Source: JANRIZ01 sp033764445
GTDB lineage: Bacteria > Verrucomicrobiota > Verrucomicrobiia > JAWXBN01
Length of the DNA: 10,598 nucleotides
Direction of reading: 5' to 3'
Assembly (NCBI GenBank): GCA_033764445.1
Contig: JANRIZ010000080.1
Location: 1-10,598 of the forward strand
Under the pieces are notes generated by a model. The model saw only the letters and a program-made list of their open reading frames with translations, was not told the origin of the DNA and made no database searches. The position numbers were made by a program, and so were the translations under genes. Shown in pieces: positions 6,525 to 10,598 of the stretch; the stretch's first letter is position 1; every line of letters begins with the position of its first letter.

Positions 6525-8790
6525 GCAGAGAATGGACGAGTTGATCATCAAGGACTACAGTTTGCTGGGGAAAAATGCCAAGACAGCCGTCGAGCAGGGG
6601 CTGGCCGGTGCGGATTGGTATACGTGTCCGGTGCCCAAGGACAAAATGCGGGAATTGCTCACCCGCAAGGACGGACCGGCGATCCGCGACACGATCATCT
6701 GGTTCGGGTTGCTCATCGCCTCCGGCGTGGCGGTTTATTATTTATGGCCGAGCTGGTGGACGGTGATTCCCTTTTTGATTTACAGCGTCATCTATGCCTC
6801 CAGCTCCGATTCCCACTGGCATGAGGCACTGCATGGGACCGCCTTCAAGACGGACTGGATGAACAATGCACTTTACGAAATCGCCTCATTCATGGTCCTG
6901 CGCGAATCCACCGTCTGGCGATGGAGCCACATGCGGCACCACAGTGACACCATTGTCGTGGGGCGCGATCCGGAGATTGCAGTTCCGAGACCCGCCAACA
7001 TCAAAAACATGATATTCGCCTTTTTTAATATTGGGGCGGCCCCGGCGTATTTCCGCACGATGCTGCTTCACTGTACCGGGCGCCTCACGCCTGCGGAGGC
7101 CACCTTTATCCCGAAGGAGGAACACGGGAAGGTTTTTTTCAAGGCCCGGATTTATGTCGTCATCTACGCCAGTGTGGTCGGGCTGGTTGTGTACACCCAA
7201 AGCATTCTGCCCCTGCTCTACATCGGGTTGCCCAGTCTCTTTGGTTGCTGGCTCATGCCCATCTACGGATTCACCCAGCATGCCGGTCTGGCCGAGGATG
7301 TGCTGGATCACCGGCTCAACTGCCGCACTGTGTACATGAACTTCATCAACCGGTTCCTGTACTGGAACATGAATTACCATGTGGAGCACCACATGTTCCC
7401 GCTCGTGCCCTACCACGCGCTGCCCAAACTCCACGAGATCGTCAAGTCCGACATGCCCACCCCGTACCGGAGCATTTTCCACGCCTTCCAGGAAATCATC
7501 CCCGCGGTCTGGCGTCAGAGGACCGATCCGGGCTATTATGTGCGCCGTCCGCTGCCCGAGCCCCGACACGATGCCGCCCATCATCATTCCTCCAAGGCCA
7601 TCACCACCACCTCCGCCGCCGATGCCGAGGGATGGATCGAGGTGTGTGAAAGTGACCGGGTCGATGCCGAGGACGTGATCCGTTTCGACCACCAGAAACG
7701 GACCTACGCCATTTACCGGACCGCGCAGGATGAGTATTTTGCGACCGATGGGATCTGCACCCATGGGAACACGCATCTGGTGGATGGATTTGTCAAAGGT
7801 CGGCTCATCGAGTGCCCGAAGCATAATGGACGTTTTGACATCACTGACGGTTCCGCCCAGCGGGCCCCCGCCTGCGTGGCCCTCAAAACGTACAAGGTCC
7901 GGGTCAATGACGGCCGGATTTTTCTCAATCTCTCCACCGTCACCGCTGCCGAGTCGGTCAAAACATATTCCTTCAAAGTGGTGAGCAATAAAAATGTGGC
8001 CACCTATATCAAGGAACTCGTTCTGGAGCCCGAGGATTCCAGCCTTCGATACACCCCCGGCGATTATCTTCAGCTTGATATTCCGGCCTATGGTGAAATC
8101 AAATTCAGTCAGATGGATATCAACGAACCCTATGCCAGCATTTGGAAAGCGCATAATGTTTACAGCTTGAGTGCCGTCAATGACATCGCCCTTCGCCGCA
8201 ACTATTCACTGGCGACCAACCCTGAGACGGACAGATTGCTCCGGTTCAATGTGCGCATTTCCACGCCTCCCCGCGGCCAGGCCTGCAATGCGGGGCTGGG
8301 TTCAACCTATGTCTTCAATCTCAAGCCCGGTGACAAGGTCACGGCGATCGGACCCTTTGGGGATTTCCATATCAAGAATACGCAGAAGGAAATGGTGTAC
8401 CTGGGCGGGGGAGCCGGGATGGCGCCCTTGCGTTCCCATATTTCCCATCTCTTTGAGACCCTCAAAACAAACCGCAAAGTTTCCTATTGGTATGGGGCGC
8501 GTTCGCTGCAGGAGGTTTTTTATCAGGACTACTTTGAAGGACTGGCCGCGCGGTTCCCGAACTTCACATTCCATTTGGCACTCTCAGAACCGCAGCCCGA
8601 AGACAAGTGGACCTCGCATACGGGCTTTATTCATGACGTGCTGCGGAGTCAATACTTGGCCAACCATCAGAACCTCTCTGAAGTGGAGTTTTATCTCTGC
8701 GGCCCCCCGCCCATGATCAAGGCGGGCAACGAAATGCTCAAGAGCCTGAATGTCAGCCCCAACCAGATTGCGTTTGATGAGTTTACTTAG
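6523..8790 (+). CDS. Self-sufficient membrane oxygenase: fatty acid desaturase + Rieske ferredoxin + NqrF-like FAD/NADH reductase fusion
   Basis: This is a single 755-residue chain with three redox modules. Residues about 1-345 form a membrane fatty-acid-desaturase-type diiron domain, with hydrophobic segments near 56-93 and 207-250. Its histidine boxes are HEALH (100-104), HMRHH (136-140) and HVEHH (286-290), the last in NYHVEHHMFPLVPYHALPKLH. Residues about 371-470 form a Rieske domain with C412-x-H414 and C431-x2-H434 (CTHGN, CPKHNGRFD). Residues about 476-755 resemble the C-terminal diaphorase of NqrF: RNYS (559-562) for FAD, LGGGAGMAPLRSH (627-639) for NADH, SYWYGARS, LSEPQPEDKW and CGPPPM (726-731), ending FDEFT. 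Electrons should flow NADH to FAD to Rieske cluster to diiron site. The first two modules resemble MocD and MocE of rhizopine catabolism. I chose the Met at 6523; 6532 is equally possible. The frame is open to 6367, but that stretch overlaps the divergent gene's start. The reaction (hydroxylation, demethylation or desaturation) and the substrate are unknown. Confidence 0.93.
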   Translation: MQRMDELIIKDYSLLGKNAKTAVEQGLAGADWYTCPVPKDKMRELLTRKDGPAIRDTIIWFGLLIASGVAVYYLWPSWWTVIPFLIYSVIYASSSDSHWHEALHGTAFKTDWMNNALYEIASFMVLRESTVWRWSHMRHHSDTIVVGRDPEIAVPRPANIKNMIFAFFNIGAAPAYFRTMLLHCTGRLTPAEATFIPKEEHGKVFFKARIYVVIYASVVGLVVYTQSILPLLYIGLPSLFGCWLMPIYGFTQHAGLAEDVLDHRLNCRTVYMNFINRFLYWNMNYHVEHHMFPLVPYHALPKLHEIVKSDMPTPYRSIFHAFQEIIPAVWRQRTDPGYYVRRPLPEPRHDAAHHHSSKAITTTSAADAEGWIEVCESDRVDAEDVIRFDHQKRTYAIYRTAQDEYFATDGICTHGNTHLVDGFVKGRLIECPKHNGRFDITDGSAQRAPACVALKTYKVRVNDGRIFLNLSTVTAAESVKTYSFKVVSNKNVATYIKELVLEPEDSSLRYTPGDYLQLDIPAYGEIKFSQMDINEPYASIWKAHNVYSLSAVNDIALRRNYSLATNPETDRLLRFNVRISTPPRGQACNAGLGSTYVFNLKPGDKVTAIGPFGDFHIKNTQKEMVYLGGGAGMAPLRSHISHLFETLKTNRKVSYWYGARSLQEVFYQDYFEGLAARFPNFTFHLALSEPQPEDKWTSHTGFIHDVLRSQYLANHQNLSEVEFYLCGPPPMIKAGNEMLKSLNVSPNQIAFDEFT

Positions 8791-8859
8791 GAGGGGGAGG
8801 GTGCTCGGCCTGCTTGCGATGTATATCGGAGTTGCCGGAACGCTCAACGGAATAGTGGC

Positions 8860-8889
8860 CACAGAATCACACAGAAAGCGCAGAATTTT
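8860..8889. repeat. Degenerate tandem repeat, CACAGAA-type units
   Basis: There are three imperfect units: CACAGAATCA, CACAGAAAG and CGCAGAATTTT (period 9-11). Decayed CACAGA-type tracts like this are, from memory, common in intergenic DNA of Verrucomicrobiota and some other phyla. They do not encode protein here. Function unknown. Confidence 0.6.
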
Positions 8890-8895
8890 ATGAGC

Positions 8896-8926
8896 CACGG
8901 ATCAAACACGGAACCACACGGATGGG
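8896..8926. repeat. Degenerate tandem repeat, CACGGA-type units
   Basis: There are three imperfect units: CACGGATCAAA, CACGGAACCA and CACGGATGGG (period 10-11). The tract lies 6 bases after the CACAGA-type tract. The two differ consistently at the A/G of the core, so they look like two related repeat families set side by side. Function unknown. Confidence 0.6.
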
Positions 8927-8942
8927 GGATTGAATTTCTGTA

Positions 8943-8973
8943 GGGCGGACAGCCTCGTCGCCTTCATCCGCCC
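8943..8973. repeat. Inverted repeat GGGCGGA/TCCGCCC
   Basis: Perfect 7-base arms (8943-8949 and 8967-8973) are separated by 17 bases. It directly abuts the next hairpin, with one base between them. It has no U-tract, so it is unlikely to be an intrinsic terminator. It may be part of a dispersed intergenic palindromic element. Confidence 0.5.
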
Positions 8974-8974
8974 C

Positions 8975-9006
8975 GGCAGAGACCCGCTGAGAGATCGGGT
9001 TCTGCC
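8975..9006. repeat. Hairpin with 11-pair stem and one bulge
   Basis: The left arm GGCAGAGACCCG (8975-8986, with G8981 bulged) pairs with CGGGTTCTGCC (8996-9006) around a 9-base loop, CTGAGAGAT. Such an 11-pair stem is unlikely by chance. No run of T follows, so a terminator role is doubtful. Together with the adjacent GGGCGGA repeat it may form one mobile or dispersed element about 65 bases long. Confidence 0.6.
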
Positions 9007-9067
9007 ACACCTTGCAGCAAACCTGGAAATCCGACTTCCGCATTTACTTTTCAACACGATTTACTAG

Positions 9068-9084
9068 ATTGATCTGTAATCAAT
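9068..9084. promoter_or_regulatory. Inverted repeat ATTGAT-N5-ATCAAT upstream of the small membrane protein gene
   Basis: Perfect 6-base arms (9068-9073, 9079-9084) flank CTGTA, about 50 bases upstream of a TATAAT box. It could be an operator for the 9156 gene. It sits in AT-rich DNA, so chance cannot be excluded. Confidence 0.25.
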
Positions 9085-9133
9085 TTCCTATCAAGCCGTT
9101 ATCACCAATCCCTGTTTTTTGGATAGGCAGGAA

Positions 9134-9139
9134 TATAAT
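9134..9139 (+). promoter_or_regulatory. Consensus -10 box TATAAT
   Basis: A perfect TATAAT lies 16 bases before the ATG at 9156. It would place transcription start only about 10 bases upstream of the start codon. No good -35 box is seen at the right distance (CCTGTTTTTT lies there). This weakly supports expression of the following gene. Confidence 0.35.
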
Positions 9140-9155
9140 TTGAGACTCCCTTTCC

Positions 9156-9500
9156 ATGAAACTAGGCTCACTTCGTTTTAACCATTTCCGAACTCTAGTG
9201 GGGATGTCCCTGATTGGACTGTTCTTTTTTGGCTGGCTTCATCCCCATGTGTACAACAGTGCTCCAAAATCAGACGGAGAGTTTAGCCGAGATACTGTAG
9301 AAATTCTGAAGATATTGGATTGGCTTGGTGTCTTGCTCTGTTGTTGCATTGCCGTTTTGGCTCATTGGCTTCACGTTCGACTGGATATCCGAGACAACGA
9401 AGGTGCCGCTGACTTGCAGAAAGAGCCCCATCCCAGTGCTCCACCGAAGGCCGATGGTGTTGGCTGTCGTGGCATTAAGCCAGATGAATACGGTATTTGA
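9156..9500 (+). CDS. Small membrane protein of unknown function
   Basis: I do not recognise this 114-residue protein. It has two predicted membrane helices, at about residues 13-29 (TLVGMSLIGLFFFGWLH) and 54-73 (DWLGVLLCCCIAVLAHWLHV, with three consecutive cysteines). Between them is a short hydrophilic loop, and after them a charged tail rich in Pro, Asp and Lys (residues 75-114). The two-helix hairpin and the consensus -10 box upstream argue that it is real. The lack of a Shine-Dalgarno site, the AT-rich surroundings and several overlapping frames on both strands argue for caution. The last 25 residues look like ordinary non-coding DNA read through, so the protein may originally have ended earlier or been frameshifted. 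Its codon use is more AT-rich than that of the genes to the left, suggesting different ancestry. Confidence 0.45.
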   Translation: MKLGSLRFNHFRTLVGMSLIGLFFFGWLHPHVYNSAPKSDGEFSRDTVEILKILDWLGVLLCCCIAVLAHWLHVRLDIRDNEGAADLQKEPHPSAPPKADGVGCRGIKPDEYGI

Positions 9501-9819
9501 AGAGATGCACGGCCAGCGAGGCAGGTCATCGATTTCTGCGTGGCGGATGATATGGTCCAGAGGAAACGGGCCAAAAAGGGACATGCAATTAGTCCAAGAT
9601 TAGGAATAGAATGAGTTCCAGAATTAGGTTTTGACGGCAACTCCCCCGGTGGAGTGAGGGAAATGGAGGAGGTGCGATATTACTTAAAATCATGGCGATC
9701 CATCAAATCTCAGCTTCATTGACCGTTTGATATTCAGAGTGGGGTCGTTCCGTCCTGTTGACCTCTGAAATGGGAGCAAGATGCTCCCGCTACCATAAAA
9801 TATATTGGAAGGTACGGCG
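9501..9819. other. Gene-free AT-richer region
   Basis: These 319 bases hold no credible gene; the open frames that cross the first 140 bases have no recognisable protein character. The only clear structure is the perfect hairpin at 9772-9788. A weak 5-base inverted repeat (ACTCC/GGAGT, 9640-9655) is probably incidental. Confidence 0.6.
9772..9788. repeat. Perfect 7-pair hairpin GGGAGCA-AGA-TGCTCCC
   Basis: A perfect stem of 7 pairs encloses a 3-base loop and is followed by GCTAC. On the minus strand it reads GTAGC, then GGGAGCATCTTGCTCCC. It lies 31 bases downstream of the end of the minus-strand nucleotidyltransferase gene and so could act as its terminator, but no T-run follows on that strand. 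It also resembles, from memory, short palindromes dispersed between genes in Verrucomicrobiota. Confidence 0.55.
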
Positions 9820-10368
9820 TTAAATTTCGCGCAGTATCTCGTCCAGGCCGCTTAAACGGTAGCGGTTGCATACGGTGCGAATTTCTTCAAGGTCCGTCCC
9901 GGGATTTCTTGTCAGCAATTCTGTAATGTCCACTTTGGATTTCAGTCCTCCGGCATAGAGTTTCATGGCCACAAGCTGCGGCAGTGGTGCGAGCCTTAAA
10001 AGGCTGCCGGGACGCAGTTCGACCGGTTTCGTATGGAGAGCATCTTCAATCACTGCGGGAAATCGATTTGCAAAGCTCACAATCTGAATGAGGCCGAACG
10101 GACCCGTGACATCAATCACGCCGCCGAGCGGATCGGATTCATCCGGCTCGCGCAATTCTGCGTTGAATCCCTTATGTCGGAGGGAGGTTGCAATCGTTTG
10201 AAGGGTTTGCACGTCTGTATTGACCCCCAGATCAATATCGCGGGTCATACGCACATAATGGTAGGCGGCCATGGCAACGGCACCAATGACCACAGAAGCG
10301 ACCTTGTGATCCTCAAGAATCTGCACGACTTGTTCAGCCGCTCGTAATAGCTCTTCGGGCTTTTCCAT
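9820..10368 (-). CDS. Nucleotidyltransferase-fold protein (AbiEii/MNT or DUF6036-like)
   Basis: This is a 182-residue protein with the start of a polymerase-beta-type nucleotidyltransferase fold. GAVAMAAYHY (about 29-38) occupies the GS/GG motif, followed by RMTRDIDLGV with the metal-binding pair D44 and D46. A C-terminal block, LAPLPQLVAMKLYAGGLKSKVDITELL (about 126-152), resembles the AbiEii/DUF6036 families. The third carboxylate expected in an xDxx strand appears to be Gln (LIQIV, about residue 95), so activity is uncertain. Proteins of this kind occur as toxins (AbiE type), as antitoxin-like AMP-transferases (MNT with HEPN), or as orphans. The upstream 67-residue gene ends 6 bases before the ATG, which indicates one operon. 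A GTG directly after that stop codon (10374) would add two residues. AAGGA lies 10 bases before the ATG and 4 before the GTG, so the start is undecided. Confidence 0.82.
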   Translation of the reverse strand: MEKPEELLRAAEQVVQILEDHKVASVVIGAVAMAAYHYVRMTRDIDLGVNTDVQTLQTIATSLRHKGFNAELREPDESDPLGGVIDVTGPFGLIQIVSFANRFPAVIEDALHTKPVELRPGSLLRLAPLPQLVAMKLYAGGLKSKVDITELLTRNPGTDLEEIRTVCNRYRLSGLDEILREI

Positions 10369-10374
10369 CGGCAC

Positions 10375-10578
10375 TCAATCCTTGGAGACCGGAGTGATCC
10401 AGGCGAAACGTTCATTCATGCCCAGTGCTTCGAGGACTCTTTGCTCAATGGTCATGGCCCGCAGACGTTTCATTTCGGCATCAAATGATTGACCGGCACA
10501 GTGGCTTTTGCGCGCTTTTGGAAAGGTGTTTTCCGCATGGGGGGCAACGGAATTGTCAGTATTCACTTTTTCCATCAT
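10375..10578 (-). CDS. Small protein paired with the nucleotidyltransferase gene
   Basis: This 67-residue hydrophilic protein has no recognised domain. The N-terminal third is disordered-looking (VNTDNSVAPHAENTFPKARK). The C-terminal half, DAEMKRLRAMTIEQRVLEALGMNERF (about residues 33-58), should form one or two amphipathic helices. It is immediately upstream of the nucleotidyltransferase gene on the same strand; its TGA stop is followed directly by that gene's possible GTG start. This layout suggests a partner, for example an antitoxin-like or adaptor subunit (inference). The start could be either of the two tandem ATGs at 10578 and 10575. No ribosome-binding site is visible in the 20 bases left before the window edge, and further operon genes may lie beyond it. 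Confidence 0.65.
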   Translation of the reverse strand: MMEKVNTDNSVAPHAENTFPKARKSHCAGQSFDAEMKRLRAMTIEQRVLEALGMNERFAWITPVSKD

Positions 10579-10598
10579 TTGATGGTGGCAACAGCGTA

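Larger units (their letters stand above)
8791..9155. other. Gene-free region holding a cluster of short repeats and hairpins
   Basis: I see no credible coding region in these 365 bases. They contain two tandem short-repeat tracts (8860-8889 and 8896-8926) and two adjacent inverted repeats (8943-8973 and 8975-9006). A smaller inverted repeat lies at 9068-9084, and a TATAAT box (9134-9139) precedes the small membrane-protein gene. Base composition becomes AT-richer from about 9040. No clear intrinsic terminator follows the fusion gene. Confidence 0.7.

Noticed and set aside
6886..8154. Long open frame of 422 codons on the minus strand inside the triple-fusion gene
   Set aside because: It is antisense to clear desaturase and Rieske motifs and its translation is rich in Gly, Val, His and Asp without domain character. 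It is a by-product of GC-biased codons.
8860..8926. CRISPR-like array
   Set aside because: Units are only 9-11 bases, imperfect and without spacers, and no cas gene is present. They are simple degenerate tandem repeats.
9270..9640. Overlapping open frames (plus 9325-9603, minus 9270-9584 and 9371-9640) in the AT-richer region
   Set aside because: None shows domain features, a start signal or plausible composition. The two-helix protein at 9156 is the better candidate, and they exclude each other.

Overview
The window looks like chromosomal DNA from a GC-rich bacterium. My best guess is the Verrucomicrobiota/PVC group, at modest confidence. The basis is AraC regulators paired divergently with PhyH-type and other oxygenase genes, almost no clear Shine-Dalgarno sites, and intergenic CACAGA/CACGGAT-type short repeats. 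No rRNA, tRNA or housekeeping phylogenetic marker other than a partial fhs gene is present, so the assignment is inference. Base composition drops to the right of about 9,000, where the genes also look more accessory.

Layout. Bases 1-1218 hold the C-terminal three quarters of formate-tetrahydrofolate ligase (fhs), cut by the left edge. Next come two similar modules. Module 1 is an AraC-type regulator (1292-2098, minus) divergent from a PhyH-family Fe(II)/2-oxoglutarate dioxygenase (2181-2864, plus), followed by a secreted DJ-1/PfpI-like protein (2939-3706, plus). Module 2 is a membrane sterol desaturase/fatty acid hydroxylase-type enzyme (3720-4703, minus) divergent from a second AraC-type regulator (4777-5583, plus). 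Both divergent gaps carry a palindrome and share the 9-mer GTGCAAACA. An AraC-HTH/O6-alkylguanine-DNA methyltransferase fusion (5556-6398, minus) overlaps the end of the second regulator tail to tail. It is divergent from the most striking gene of the window, a 755-residue protein (6523-8790, plus) that joins a membrane diiron fatty-acid-desaturase domain, a Rieske [2Fe-2S] domain and an NqrF-like FAD/NADH reductase domain in one chain.

Bases 8791-9155 contain no gene. They hold a cluster of at least four different short repeat or hairpin elements. A small two-helix membrane protein of unknown function (9156-9500) follows, then another gene-free stretch (9501-9819) with a perfect hairpin. The right end holds a minus-strand pair: a 67-residue small protein and a nucleotidyltransferase-fold protein (9820-10578), arranged like a toxin-antitoxin-type or MNT-type pair.

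How it may work together: within about 6.6 kb there are three unrelated iron oxygenase types (2OG-Fe(II), histidine-rich sterol-desaturase type and FADS type), each next to an AraC-HTH protein. This suggests substrate-induced oxidation of hydrophobic or methyl-rich compounds. The fused desaturase would need only NADH and O2, because it carries its own electron chain. The substrates cannot be read from the sequence.
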